Shown here: in pieces, positions 11,431 to 22,092 of the stretch
Layout: each line of letters starts with the position of its first letter
Position numbering within the stretch: the stretch's first letter is position 1
Source: Porphyra umbilicalis
Taxonomy: Eukaryota > Rhodophyta > Bangiophyceae > Bangiales > Bangiaceae
Assembly: GCA_002049455.2 (NCBI GenBank)
Contig: KV918995.1
Coordinates: 1-64,000 of the forward strand
Reading direction: 5' to 3'
Length of the DNA: 64,000 nucleotides
Program-made: the position numbers and the translations under genes
Notes under the pieces: model-generated
What the model saw: the letters and a program-made list of their open reading frames with translations, nothing else
Databases searched by the model: none
What the model was told of the DNA's origin: nothing

Positions 11431-11942
11431 TGATAACGGTAAGGAAGCTCGGGCAAGCGCGCGTAACATACAAGGGTGGTCGGCAGCGCGGGGCAAAGGC
11501 AAGCCCGCGACTGCTGCGGGAAGGAAGCGGTGGGGTAGGGTAGCAGGGTTCCGGCGCGAGCGCATCGGAACTGGACAGTGTACGGTTGGGGAATTGGCGA
11601 AAGCGCGGTGATCCAACGAGGGTGGTGGGCGGCGCAGTGCCAAGGCAAGCCCACGACTGCTGCTCTTGACGACTCGCGTCCGACAATGGAGCGCGCAGGC
11701 CTCTGCTCTCTGGTGTTCTGTAGCCTGAAGAAGCGTGTGCACGCTGGAGGGTAGGAGCTGGCGGCAGATGCAAGCCGTCCTTGTGGGAATGAACCATTTT
11801 TGTGACTGGTAGGGGGGGGGCCTTGGTTGGGGCGGCACCTTAAATTTTGCCTGTCTGCTCACGTTGGGTGCGCACGGGAAATCGAGAAAAAACTCGTGCA
11901 CGGGAGTCGTGCACGCATGAAAATTCGCGTAACTGCCTCTCA

Positions 11943-12433
11943 GGCGTTGTCTAGACGGCGGGCCGTCGTGCACGTGATTGGGCATGAACTGCAACACATT
12001 TCCGTGAAACGGGCGTGAAACGAGCACTGCTGTCTTCACGGCAACACGGCATGCATGTACACGACGTGCTGAAAAATCGGCTGCCAAAACGAGTAGATCA
12101 GATCACGCTCGCATAGGCAGAAACTCACAGTGGGGAAGGCAGCACTTCGACCAATCAGAAGTGCGGAAATGATCGCAACTGGAGGCTCAAGTTGACTTTC
12201 GAACACGTTCACGTGCGCGAGATATAAAAAAAAATCTCGCACACGTGAACGTGTTCGGCCCAAGAGGGATGAAATGGCACATTTTGCTCGTAACTCTTTC
12301 GTGTGCCACAGCATCCGATCGGTCCGTGAAGGACGAATATCGTCCGCGTGATTCGCGTGTGATTGCAGCTGTGCGTTCCGATTGGCTAGCACTCGTCTGT
12401 GCACGCCAGGCACGCGCCGTCTAGACAAGGCCG
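11943..12433. mobile_element. Foldback MITE, copy 2 of the CACGTG-hairpin family
   Basis: The left end GCGTTGTCTAGACGGCG (11944) pairs with the complement of the right end, GGCCTTGTCTAGACGGCG (to 12432). Both lead into GTGCACG-rich flanks and a GATTGG/CCAATC word. A hairpin sits close to the centre (12200-12257). No gene. A further copy of the end motif (CCCTTTTAGACAGGG, about 12547) suggests a third, partial copy directly to the right. Confidence 0.5.
12200..12257. repeat. Hairpin matching the one at 8022-8080
   Basis: The left arm CGAACACGTTCACGTGCGCG (12200 onward) and the complement of the right arm, CCGAACACGTTCACGTGTGC, differ at one paired position over about 24 bp. The loop is an A-rich tract. 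The arm sequence is nearly that of the hairpin 4.2 kb to the left. Confidence 0.85.
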
Positions 12434-12570
12434 CAGACACAAGAAACTCCCAATGCACGGAAAGCGATCGCTGGCGCCGCGAGCACGAATGCACGCGTCC
12501 AATTGGTCAGACACGTCGTGCACCTGCTGAGCACGCTCGAACATCGCCCTTTTAGACAGGGTCTGAGCCT

Positions 12571-12728
12571 TACAGAATATGATCGTTCGAGAAAACTTGC
12601 ACATGGGACGTTGGCTTCGGTTCCGTTGATAATCGTTGGACTGTTCTGCATAAAGATTTCTCGTACTACTCGTTATAGATTTACTAGCAGTCAAATTCAA
12701 AACTGTCGACCGGATGAAAACTCGCCCC
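12571..12728 (+). repeat. Direct repeat of about 157 bp, copy 1
   Basis: Begins TACAGAATATGATCGTTCGA and runs to GGATGAAAACTCG. It matches 13417-13572 in the same orientation at roughly 80-85%. The class of repeat is unknown; the DNA between the copies has no gene that I recognise. Confidence 0.7.
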
Positions 12729-13416
12729 ACGATTCAGCGATTCAGCAAACGATGGGGAACATGATTTGGCAAACAAGCACGCCGGAAGTCCAGCAAAAGT
12801 TCACAGGCCAGATAACTGGCTAGCCCATGAGTATGGCGGTTCGCAAATACCTGAGATTACAATAGACTGCCCAGCCGCGTGGACACGAGTGCTAAGGTCG
12901 GATTCATTGAGCCATACATGTGGCGGTCGGGGGTCCCACAATTGGAAGGGGCGTGGCCCCTCAGCTGGGGCCAGCACACCCCCGAGGGCCGTCCCAAGAT
13001 ATCCCGTTCCGGGCCAGGAACGGCATGACCTGTCCAGTTCTTGGAAAGATTGGATTCGGTTTGGAGCGGGGCTTTTCGCCAGTAGTTTTCTCAGCCCCCC
13101 TACTACTTGTTTGAACTTTTCGCTTTGGAGCGATTTATAGTTTGGCGTATTCAGGGCGGCTACTTTGGCCGCCGGCGTTTGGGTTTGGGAGTGATTTATT
13201 GACAGCGGGGTCGCTGTGCTCGTCGTCGTTTGATAAAACCATCTGTGCTTTGGACTGCGATCCCCCCCTGGGCTTTGCCGTGATCATCTCCTCCCGTTGG
13301 GGGAAGGCTGGACTGTGGGTCGATTTCCGGGGCAGTTACTTTGACGGACCGAGCTGATCAAGAGGTCACTTCGGCAAGACGACGAACCAACGTGGTGGTG
13401 CCTAGAGCCGCTACAA

Positions 13417-13572
13417 TACAGAATACGATCGTTCGAGAAATTTTGCGCAAGGGACGTTAGCTTTCGTTCCGTTGATAGTCGTTGGATTGTTCTGCAAAAC
13501 GTTTTCGCCTACTACTCGTTATAGATTCAAAGGCCGTCAAAATCCGAACTGTCCTCTGGATGAAAACCCGAC
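13417..13572 (+). repeat. Direct repeat of about 157 bp, copy 2
   Basis: The partner of 12571-12728, about 846 bp downstream. It begins TACAGAATACGATCGTTCGA and shares the words CGTTGGATTGTTCTGC and CTACTCGTTATAGATT with copy 1, with small differences. The pair could be the ends of a small element or a duplicated flank. Confidence 0.7.
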
Positions 13573-13740
13573 CCGCAGTGCACCTGCTAAGTCATATAGA
13601 CCCCCATGAAACCTTTCTCTTCACGACGCCTTCCTGACGCCGTTCTGAGTTGGGGCGTTAGAAGCGCACGAAGCCCAAAGGACGCCCTGGTGACGCCCTT
13701 AACGACGACGTTAACGACGCCCCGGGCGTTCTGAGCAACC

Positions 13741-15371
13741 CTAGTGTCTAATCTACCAACGACCTCATTTGATCCCTTTGACCTCATTTGATTCCCTTTT
13801 TCAGCAGCTGTTTGCATGAGCTTCTCGTTGTATGTGGTCCCTTTTGACGGCAGAAATGAGCTCACCGCACTCTTTTTACCCTTGGGGCAACTCGAGGGCA
13901 TCCCGCTTTGAGCAATAGTTGCCCTACCAACCTTTTTCGCGAAGCCTCGAACCGTTCCAGGTGCGCAACACAACGCAACCACAGGCTCCAGAGGGCCGCT
14001 CTCGGCCCGCTTTGAGCCCCCTTTTCACAGCGCGCGAGCGCATAAGTCCCCTGCATATGTCTGCCTCCGCTCCCTCCACGCCTCCAGCCCTTCCCCCCCT
14101 CCTGGACCCCCTCTCTACGTGGCTTTTCCGCAGTCTCTCCGCCCCGTCTCTACTTCTCCACCCCTTCCACACCCGCGGCCCCCCCCTCCACGCCTCCACC
14201 TCCCTCCACACCTTCTCCCGTCCCCCTCGTCTCGCCCGCGGTACGGCTGAAGGCCTGGCGTCCAAGCCCCACGGCGATGCCCTTGCCGCTGCTCCCGCCG
14301 TCGCAGCATCTTATTCTACCGATCATATCATTTGATGCAATTTGCATCATATTATACCCTCTTTGCGTCGTCGGATACAAGAAAAAGGCAGCTCCGTTGT
14401 CCATTCTCACAGCATGAATGATCTCTGCGTAGGCTCTTTACCCTTGGGGCAGAAGGAGGTCGCCTAGTTATAAACTCTTCCCTCCCACACAGGTCATGTC
14501 GCAAGTAGGCAACCAACCATCCCACCGTGTCCCCCCCCCCCCCCCATGCAAAGGACAGTTTATGCTGGGGTTGCTGGCGCCGAAAAGCCTTTTTTAGGAT
14601 CCTTGAACCCCTTCTTTGAGTAGAAGTGCCCTCCCCGCCCCATCAGTCTGTCACGACGTTCCTTGCTACCGTTTATCGGCAGGTCCTCGTTGCCAAGCGG
14701 AGAAAAATAGGGCAAAAGAGACATCGCCGGCTGAAAAGAGGAGAGAGAGTGGACAGGAAGGGTACCAAGGCGCACCTGAGGCCAGTTGAACCCGTAGGTC
14801 GGCCCAACATGGAGGGGGGGGGCGGGGAAGGGAGGGAAAGACACGAGATGCGGTTTGGTCCGAAACGTGTTCACACTGACCGCTGCAGCAACGTCGGCTG
14901 CTTGAACCATAAGGCCCCACCTCCCGCTGAGGCTTGCAGATGCATCTGGGAGTGTGTTACGCCGGCTACGGAGCGGAACCAACAGGCTTCGACATTCTCC
15001 GCACGTAGAACAGGACTACTGTACGGGGCTCCTCTGGTTGCGAATGCATGACCAAATCGCCGCTTTTGGGGGTTCTGGACGGCGGGGAGGATGGGGGGGC
15101 GGTTCTCGACCCCGCCAGTAGATCCCTTTCGAGTGTGCTTTGGCATTTTTTTTCATACTGGGGTCATCCTCAACGAACCCTCTTCTCGTTGGGCTGAGAT
15201 TGCGAGAGCCCAGCTCCATAAAGTTGATGAGAACAGCAACAGCGTACGTTTGTAGGTGCCGCAAGGCCCGATTCCCCACTCAGATGGCCCGCAATCGCCG
15301 ATTCCGCAGGACCTCATTTGATCCCCTGGCTGACATCATATGATACCTTTTTCTGGTAGAATAGACACTAG
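13741..15371. mobile_element. Non-autonomous DNA element with CTAGTGTCTA ends (1.63 kb)
   Basis: The left end CTAGTGTCTAATCTACCA and the complemented right end CTAGTGTCTATTCTACCA agree at 17 of 18 positions. Behind each end lies a TCATTTGATCCC-type word, again inverted. CTAG is present at both outer edges and may be the target duplication or part of the repeat. The interior has GC-rich open frames without motifs and an internal TCATTTGATGC/GCATCAT palindrome near 14325. The shorter element at 16070-16375 has the same ends. Confidence 0.6.
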
Positions 15372-15550
15372 CTAGGTGAAGGCACGTTCGCGCAAATACC
15401 CTGGCCCGAACTGGCTTAGCTATTCGACACGCTCAAAGTAAGTACCATGTCAAAGGAGCACACCTCCCACCTGGTCGAGGACACCAGAGGGCTATTCACA
15501 GTTCCGGGTACTCGTGTTCCGGGAATCGGCTTCCTTGACCTAATCCAGCG

Positions 15551-15578
15551 GGATCTCACACACAATTGTGTGAGATCC
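15551..15578. repeat. Short palindrome
   Basis: GGATCTCACA at 15551-15560 is answered by TGTGAGATCC at 15569-15578, with CACAATTG between. The surrounding DNA (15372-16069) has no convincing gene. Confidence 0.8.
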
Positions 15579-16069
15579 TGGAGCGCCGACGAGAGGTCTT
15601 CCAGGATCTGTGTGTGTCCCGCACATAAAAGTTCCAGTCGTGTATTGAGGCGGCAGGCTGGTCCATCCATTCCTGGCAGTCGATGCGCATTCCGTCCGGA
15701 CTCGATTGGCGTCTCGCGTCCAAGAAGCTGGCACAGGATCACGGCCGGGCACGACTCGCGCGGCGACGAGTTGCAAGCGCCGTCGAATCGCGTTCCGCAC
15801 CGACCGACAGCCCCCTACCCTCACAGCGCCCGGGTTCTAGGCGGCTGCACACCCCCCCACCGCCCCCCCCGATTCGCATGTCGTGGCCCCGTTGATCCAC
15901 CGGGCACGCACACTTTCCAGTCTCATCCAGGTAAGCACAATTGGGTTTGAGGAACAACATCGGGCGTGAACGCGGTTCGAAGAGCTTCTTTAGAGGCCTA
16001 TCTGCTCAGCCTTTCGAACACCATTGTCAGCGTCACGAAAATTCTGTGGATGATTGCCTGCCGGTTCCC

Positions 16070-16375
16070 CTAGTGTCTATTCTGCCGAAAAATGGCATCA
16101 AATAATGCCCGGTGGTGCATCAAATGATGCACCACCCGCACAGGGCCAGACAACGACGGTTCGACCCCCCTTCTTCTGGCGTCTGGAGCACTCCCCGTTT
16201 GTATCCATAGCACGATGACTCTGGGCTCCCCCAAGAGTAACAAGACATCTCTGAGTCCGTTTCTGTTGCCAAAAGGAGCGTGCGAGGCCGGGAAGCACGA
16301 AAAAAGTGGTTCCAAAAAAGTGCATCAAATGATGCCCAGGGCATCAAATAATGCACTCGGTAAAATATACACTAG
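16070..16375. mobile_element. 306-bp MITE with CTAGTGT ends and CATCAAAT subterminal repeats
   Basis: The left end CTAGTGTCTATTCTGCCGA and the complemented right end CTAGTGTATATTTTACCGA share a long inverted repeat that continues into GCATCAAATAATGC-type words. Four copies of CATCAAATRATGC lie in inverted pairs (about 16091, 16119, 16322, 16342). It ends 88 bp before the ATG of the Harbinger transposase, so it may lie in that gene's promoter or be the left part of the same element family. No coding capacity. Confidence 0.7.
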
Positions 16376-16462
16376 TCTGTACTCTACCTTTCGGCTGGAC
16401 CAAGCCCTCTTTTTTGGTGACGGTCGGCTTAGTCAGGTCCAGCCGACGGAAGGTTGCTGGAT

Positions 16463-18248
16463 ATGGACTCTCTTTTTACCGCCCGTTGGATGAATCCTGA
16501 TCTGGATGACGCCATTTCGGCTCTCGTGGTTGCCCAATCGGCCGCCAAACTCGGGAGCTCGTCCGTTGCAGATGACGGTTTCTATGCCTGGGCGGTCAAC
16601 TTACTCGACCTGATCGCCGGACTTGAGCCGGCCGCAACGACGAACTGGTGTGTTGTTCGTCGTGCTCTTGGGGCACTTGTTTCTACAGCGGGGGTGGGGG
16701 AGGGCCACCGCGACGCCGCCGAACTCCTTGAGTTAGTTGAGTTGGCAGATCTGGTTTATGTATGCGGACAGACAGACCGCGCCCCACCCTCTGCTCGTGA
16801 CCTCGTCGGCCGGTTCTTTAAGAAGAGCGTGACGCAGGGTAGCTTTTTTAGGGATGTGAGCATGACCCCTGCAAATTTTGATGAGCTTGTTACCTTGACT
16901 TCGCCGCACCTCCCTCCCTCCTCTCGTGGCCTTTCCACCATGCCTTTGGCTTATCGCATTTTTTCGGCACTGTTTAGGCTTGCTCAGGGCGGCAGGCAGC
17001 GCGTTGTAGCATGGGCGGTCGACGTTGCCGAGTCAACGTTTTCCAAGCACTGTGAGCCGGTCATTGATGCTCTGCTGGCGGGCTTGCCCAAGCCCGACTG
17101 GACTGGACCGATGGAGCACCCTCAGATTGCGAGAGACTTCGCCCAGCTGACGAGTGGCAACCCCGTCCGATGGAAGGGACTGTACGTTCGTGTTCTGGTT
17201 TCTTTGCATTCTGCTGAGCGATGGCCGGCCTAAGGTGCGCGAGTGCAGGCCGACAGGCCAGTGCGTGTCAGTGCGAACCAAGATATCCGCCATGCATCAG
17301 GGAAACGTGGGGACGGCATCTTCGATAGCTAGCCCCACTATCGTGTTCGATGTTCGAGTACGTGAAACGCTCACATATTCTGGCACGTGTCGTCCTGGAT
17401 GAACTTTACGCTTCACGGCCACGCGGCTCGTCGCTGTGCTTTGCTATCGGTTGCGACATGAACGGTATCTTTTCGTCACAGATACGGAGCTGTCGATGGT
17501 TGCCTGATTTCCATCCTTACTCCATTCGAGGAGCACAAAGAAGAGTTTACCGACCGGAAGGCCCAAAGCTGCATTCTGCTCGTCCCTGTGTCTGACACAA
17601 GACGCTTCCGGTACTTTGTCGGCGGCTTCCCTAGCTCTCGGGGCGACTCGCTCGCATTCCGCGGTCGGTCGTGGCATCAAACTGTGGCGGATCCATTGCC
17701 ACCAAAGTATATCCTGGGCACCGACGAGCTCGTCCTGGGAGATGAGGGCTTCGTGATGACGCCCTTCCTCGTACGTTTTTGCTCAATCCCTGTCCGTTGT
17801 CTATGTGCTGGTCAGCCGCCAGTCGAAGAGCAACGAAAGCGCGCTGGGGACAGCGGTGGGGAATCTTCACGAATCTGGTGGACATGCAAATGCTGCACCG
17901 AGCTCAGATACCCTAGTTCCCACACAGCTACGTAACGTAACCGACTTGGTCTCAAAGCGGAACCCCACGCCGTCAACTGTTGCCCTGCTTTTTTTCCTTC
18001 GCTACAGATTACCCTCTTCCGGGAAGTTGACATCTCGGGTCCCAACGCGTCCTCAATGCGGAGGTTTTCACCACCTGCACGCAAAAATGAGGGATGTTGT
18101 TGAGAACGCTTTCGGGCGTCTCAAGGGCAGGTGGAACGTCCTGCGGTTTATTGCTGCCCACCCTGTACCTGCGGCGGTGGTGCACAAGGTCACAGTGGCC
18201 CTCCACTACTTATTAGAGGCGAGGGACTCTGAATACGAGACGGAGTAG
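16463..18248 (+). CDS. PIF/Harbinger transposase (HARBI1-like), three exons, apparently intact
   Basis: A nuclear DDE nuclease that excises and reinserts PIF/Harbinger elements. The best model joins 16463-17181, 17482-17770 and 18027-18248, giving 409 residues, usual for the family. The catalytic triad is visible: D245 in YGAVDGC (just after intron 1), D327 in LGDEGF, and E362 in VVENAFGRLKGRW. The HKEEFTDRKA block and the F.GRSWH stretch between the acids also fit. An N-terminal helix-rich part with FRDVSMTPANFDELV precedes the catalytic domain. Both introns (300 and 256 nt) begin GTACGT. The intron 2 acceptor is less certain: AAG at 18026 keeps the frame, while CTACAG at 18007 is the better-looking site. 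A Myb-like partner gene converges on it. No premature stop is seen, so activity is possible but unproved. Element ends were not fixed. Confidence 0.85.
17182..17481 (+). other. Intron 1 of the Harbinger transposase
   Basis: Begins GTACGTTCG and ends GTCACAG. It is removed in phase 2; splicing restores the LYGAVDGC block that holds the first catalytic Asp. Confidence 0.8.
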
Positions 18249-18704
18249 GAGGAGGAGGAGAGCTCTGCCGACACGCCTGTTATTAAGGAGGGGGTTGAGA
18301 CAGACGAGGCGCGACGTACAGCGGTTGCCGCCAGCCGCGTGCAACTCGTGAAGGCCCTTGGGCTTCCCTGGGTGGACGGCGAGGAGTGAGCGGCTGCTTG
18401 TTTCTGAGTGAATGCGGGGGTGTGGTGCGGACGGCGGAGTATGAGAAAACAACATGTGGGGGGTTGCTATGGGAAGGGGGTGGCGGCCTTTGTGTCGTGC
18501 GCGAGCAAGGGCTGTGATGTTGAGCAACGAAAACGAAGAATAAAGGCCACACCTCAGGACAAAACGTTGGCGCTACGCTGAAGAGTATAGTGACGCGTGA
18601 CGTGTGAAAAAAAGGTCCTCGGCCGCACTTCCATGTATTGTCCACTGTTTTTCACTAGAAAAACATCAAACAGATCAATGCAGTAACGGACACGAGGTGA
18701 TCAA

Positions 18705-19648
18705 TCACTGGCGACGGGCCTTCTCGGTAATCGCCAGGATCATGTCAATAACAGCAACGCGAATGTCGTTGTCGTTCACACAATTGGCCGCCTGGCCCGA
18801 CGCCGGGTGCCCGCCGTTGTGCCGCTCTGCAAATATGACGCGCTCCAGCTCGTTCTTTGGGTGCAAGTAATCGCTGACGGCCGGCGAAGTGCTCGCCTTG
18901 TTCACCTGCTTTGAAATCTTGTGCGCTTCGGCGGCCGCAAGGATGTCAACGGCCTTGGGAGTGTCTTGCACGCCGTCGCTAGCACTGAGAGTACCACTGC
19001 GGCAGATACAAGGACGGGGACGCGGGTAGGGGCGTCAGGGATACCTTCGCCTACACCCGCCGCCGTTTCCAAAGCGCCGCAAGCGGGCGGGGCTGGGCCG
19101 CCAAGCGCCACAGGCTTGCGCCCGTTCGACGCGTTTGCGACAGATGATGTATTGAACGCCTCGCGAGCCAGCACGAAGAGCTCCGCGCCACCAAACGTAA
19201 AGAGGATGTCCTTCCTCCGGGAGGTACTAAGCCCTGTGTTAGCAAGTTGGGCTCGTGCCGCCACAAACATGGTGCGCATGTCCTTGAGCTGGCGGTCTAC
19301 CGAAACGGCCGACCGCGTGCGAGCCGCCGCACGATTGGCCGCCCCTGTTGCCGCGACAAACGCTGCCACGAGCCCGTCGCCGGTGAGACGAGTCTTTTCA
19401 TGCGTCCTGCTACAACGGTAGTGGGCCTCATGGGTCAGTGTGACTGTCAGCTCGTTCTTAAGCTCGCTGTGGGCCCAGTTCGGGGCACGGGCCGCGGACG
19501 AGTCCGTAGCCTTGCGCGTACCAGAAGTCTTGCCACTGGCTGGGGCCTTGTCACTGCCGTGGTTCACGGTGCTTACTCCAGAGGGGGGCGAGGCCGTCCT
19601 AAGCTCCACCACATTGGGGATTGTGGTCCGAGCGTCTGTTGTGTACAA
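18705..19648 (-). CDS. Myb/trihelix-like PIF/Harbinger accessory protein
   Basis: Partner of the transposase at 16463-18248, facing it tail-to-tail with about 460 bp between the stops. In PIF/Harbinger elements this second protein binds DNA and helps bring the transposase into the nucleus. Visible features: a Ser/Thr/Ala-rich leader, then NWAHSELKNELTVTLTHEAH (trihelix/SANT-like first helix), then VSVDRQLKDMRTMFVAARAQ and TGLSTSRRKD. The C-terminal part (18971-18705) is in another frame: AVDILAAAEAHKISKQVNK, then a block ending VIDMILAITEKARRQ. No GTACGT donor lies at the change near 18970, so a small indel is likelier than an intron. No ATG opens the frame; a CAACAG acceptor-like site near 19636 suggests an upstream exon I could not find. 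Confidence 0.6.
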
Positions 19649-19857
19649 GTGGCCGCGGGGGGAATGTGTGACGGGTCGGCGGTGCGGTGGTGCGATGGTA
19701 AAGTTGTGCGGCGGTGCGGCGGTGTGGCGGTATGAGCAAGACGCAGTTAAAAAGGTTGTCTTTCAGGTTGCAGAGTAGTGCCGAAGCACGTCGGGCGTGC
19801 TCTTGTCTTCAACTGGCATCTCTTAACAACACAAAAATAGGGTAGCGCGTCCAGCAC

Positions 19858-20202
19858 GGCGTCAGAGGTGTCGATGCAGGCTCTGTCGAGCGCAGAACAG
19901 CACAGCGTGTGCTCTAGAGTCGCACTGGCGGCCAAAAACTTTAACCCACCTCGGGGACCTGCCATCCCGATTATTGCCATTTATTGCACACAACCGCAAT
20001 CTATGGCACCTATTTGCGGCTCCAGTGGCTCTCCTGGGTCTCGGCAGGCCGTGCCATCGCGCGTGAGGGTCTATTGGAAATGCATTGCTACGTCGGCAGA
20101 GGTCGGGCACCGCGAAGGGGAATGTTGGTGCGGTCGTCTAGCACGTTCGCACGACATGGATGCCGCGCCCCACCGTCAGTAGAATGTCACACGTCCATGC
20201 AG
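19858..20202 (+). repeat. One 345-bp satellite unit, left of duplicated block copy 1
   Basis: Starts GGCGTCAGAGGTGTCGATGC and contains the typical words GGGGACCTGCCATCCC, GGCTCCAGTGGCTC and CACCGTCAG.AGAATGTCAC. The next unit start (GCGTCAGAGGTGTCAAAGC, about 20203) diverges at once into the unique core. It belongs to the array at 24438-25985. Confidence 0.8.
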
Positions 20203-20778
20203 GGCGTCAGAGGTGTCAAAGCTGGCTTTGTCGCGGGCAGACGGGGGGGGGGCAAAGGGAGGGGGGAGGCGCGCGGGCGCGCGGCGCACCGCCGGTTCTG
20301 ATGCTGGCGTCTTTATCAACTCGCCCACGTCCGAGGCGCGCATCTTTTGTCTTGAACAGTTTAAACAGAAAAATGACAAGCAAAGATACAAGGGCGTCCC
20401 CGCCCACCCTGCAGTTGTACGCCAGCGGCGCGGCACCACCCGCTACGCGTCTGGCGCCGGCCGCGACTCGGTGGGCAACTCAGCGCCGACGGCGGTTATT
20501 GGCAGGGGTGCGTGGGGGTGGGGGGCGGCCGCGCGTGGCGTGGCCGACGGCGCGTCGACGCCCGCGGCGCGCGGCAGGACGGCCAAACTCATGACGCGCG
20601 CGAGTGCCTGCGGCGGCGCCTCACGGTTGTCGGCTCTGTGGAAGGCCTCGGGTCCTCGCTTGGGACCCTGGCCCCATGCTCACGGGAAAAAAAGAGAAAA
20701 GCATTACGCCTTATTCACCCCCGTTCCTCTACCGCCCGAGACCCACCGGCGGTGGCCGTCGCCGTCGCGACCGCGCGG

Positions 20779-22092
20779 TTAGCGCAGGCACCGGCGCGCC
20801 CCACACGGCACGACGCCCAGCGCGGTCGGCACGGCGGGCGCCGCCGCCACCGCAGCCGCCGCAGCGGGCGCCCCACAGCTTCGCAGACACCCACGGCGGG
20901 CGGCCCGCCCGCCCCATGGCGCTGCCTGCTGCAACAGAAGGCGGACACACCCGCCCGCTGAGGCGCTTTTCCTCCAGCTCCCGCTGGCGGGCGGCCGCCT
21001 TCTGGTGCCGCGGGCGCCCCCGCCGGGCATGTTGGCGTACTCCTTGGTGCTGTCGACGACCGGCAGAGGCGCGCGGGGCCGATTGCGCGGCGCCCGCGTC
21101 GGCTGGCGGCCGCCAGCGCCGGCGGCGCGCGCGTTTGCCACCGCCATAGGCACCGACGCCAACGCTCCGCCGGTGACGCCATGGCGCGCCACTGCCGTCC
21201 GCACGGGGGTGGCGGCGGTGAAGGTGACGGCCGCGGCCGCGACACGCGGCGCCGCTACCGCCGCATGCCGCGCCGGCAGGGGCACGTCCGCCGCCGGCGC
21301 GCCACTCGATATGCCGGTGCCGTCCGCCGGGCCGGCGGCGGCGGCGCCGCCCGAATCGACGGAAGGCGCCGCGGCGGGGCCGACGGCCGCCGCCTCGAGC
21401 GGCGGCTCGAACCACTCGTCGTCAGGAGATGGCGGGGCATCGCGCTCCCCCGCGGCCGCCCACTGGATTGCCTTCACCGCCTCGGCGATAGCGTCATAGC
21501 CGTCCAGCAGCGAAGTCGTCTTAATTGCAAGGGACTCCAACGCCGTCTCACAGGCCGCCGCCAAGGCCACCTTGGACGAGGCCGCGCGGCGGCGGCGGGC
21601 GGTCAGCTTCTCCATGAGACAGGACATGCCCTGCACCTCAGTTGACGGCAGTGACGCACGCCCGTCGGCCGCAAACGGCGTGACGCCCGCGGCGGCGGCG
21701 GCCGCCGCAGAGCCGGCTGCCGCGCCCAGCAAGCGGGAGCGGAGGGAAGGGGGGCCGAGGTGTGCCACAGACTCGTTAATGGCGTTTGGGGGGGTGGGGG
21801 CGGGTGAGGAGGGGCGGGGAGGAGGCAAGGGGCGGTGTGGAGGCGGGGAGGGGAGTAAGAAAGGCAGGCCGGCGGTGGGGGACGCCGGGTGGTCGGCTCT
21901 CGGTGTGTGAAGTGCGCTCGGTGGCCGGCGTGTCGAGGCCGCCCACGGCAATCTTATAGGCCGTTTCTGGCCACCGTGCCGCCCCAACCCCGTAGTTCTC
22001 GGGCGCGTGCGGTCTGCTCGGGCCGGTCCACCACTGCCGCGTGTGCGTGCGCCGAGGGTGCCCGCCCGGGCCCGGCGCGGCTCCGATGCCAT
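20779..22092 (-). CDS. Unknown Ala/Pro-rich protein in the duplicated block, copy 1
   Basis: About 437 codons from an ATG at 22092. After a basic, Pro-rich leader comes a helical segment containing MSCLMEKLTARRRRAASSK, then AACETALESLAIKTTSLL and AIAEAVKAIQWAAA. It then becomes an Ala/Pro-rich low-complexity tail. The middle helices with a basic cluster resemble the C-terminal parts of transposon accessory proteins, but no family is recognised. Most of the few base differences between the two copies fall in this frame and at least five change the residue, so there is no sign of purifying selection. It may be a chance open frame in GC-rich DNA. Confidence 0.3.
   Translation of the reverse strand: MASEPRRARAGTLGARTRGSGGPARADRTRPRTTGLGRHGGQKRPIRLPWAASTRRPPSALHTPRADHPASPTAGLPFLLPSPPPHRPLPPPRPSSPAPTPPNAINESVAHLGPPSLRSRLLGAAAGSAAAAAAAGVTPFAADGRASLPSTEVQGMSCLMEKLTARRRRAASSKVALAAACETALESLAIKTTSLLDGYDAIAEAVKAIQWAAAGERDAPPSPDDEWFEPPLEAAAVGPAAAPSVDSGGAAAAGPADGTGISSGAPAADVPLPARHAAVAAPRVAAAAVTFTAATPVRTAVARHGVTGGALASVPMAVANARAAGAGGRQPTRAPRNRPRAPLPVVDSTKEYANMPGGGARGTRRRPPASGSWRKSASAGGCVRLLLQQAAPWGGRAARRGCLRSCGAPAAAAAVAAAPAVPTALGVVPCGARRCLR

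Noticed and set aside
7837-12433. The long hairpins as bacterial-type terminators or CRISPR repeats
   Set aside because: The setting is eukaryotic, the hairpins are central to transposon-like inverted repeats, and there is no regular spacer array.
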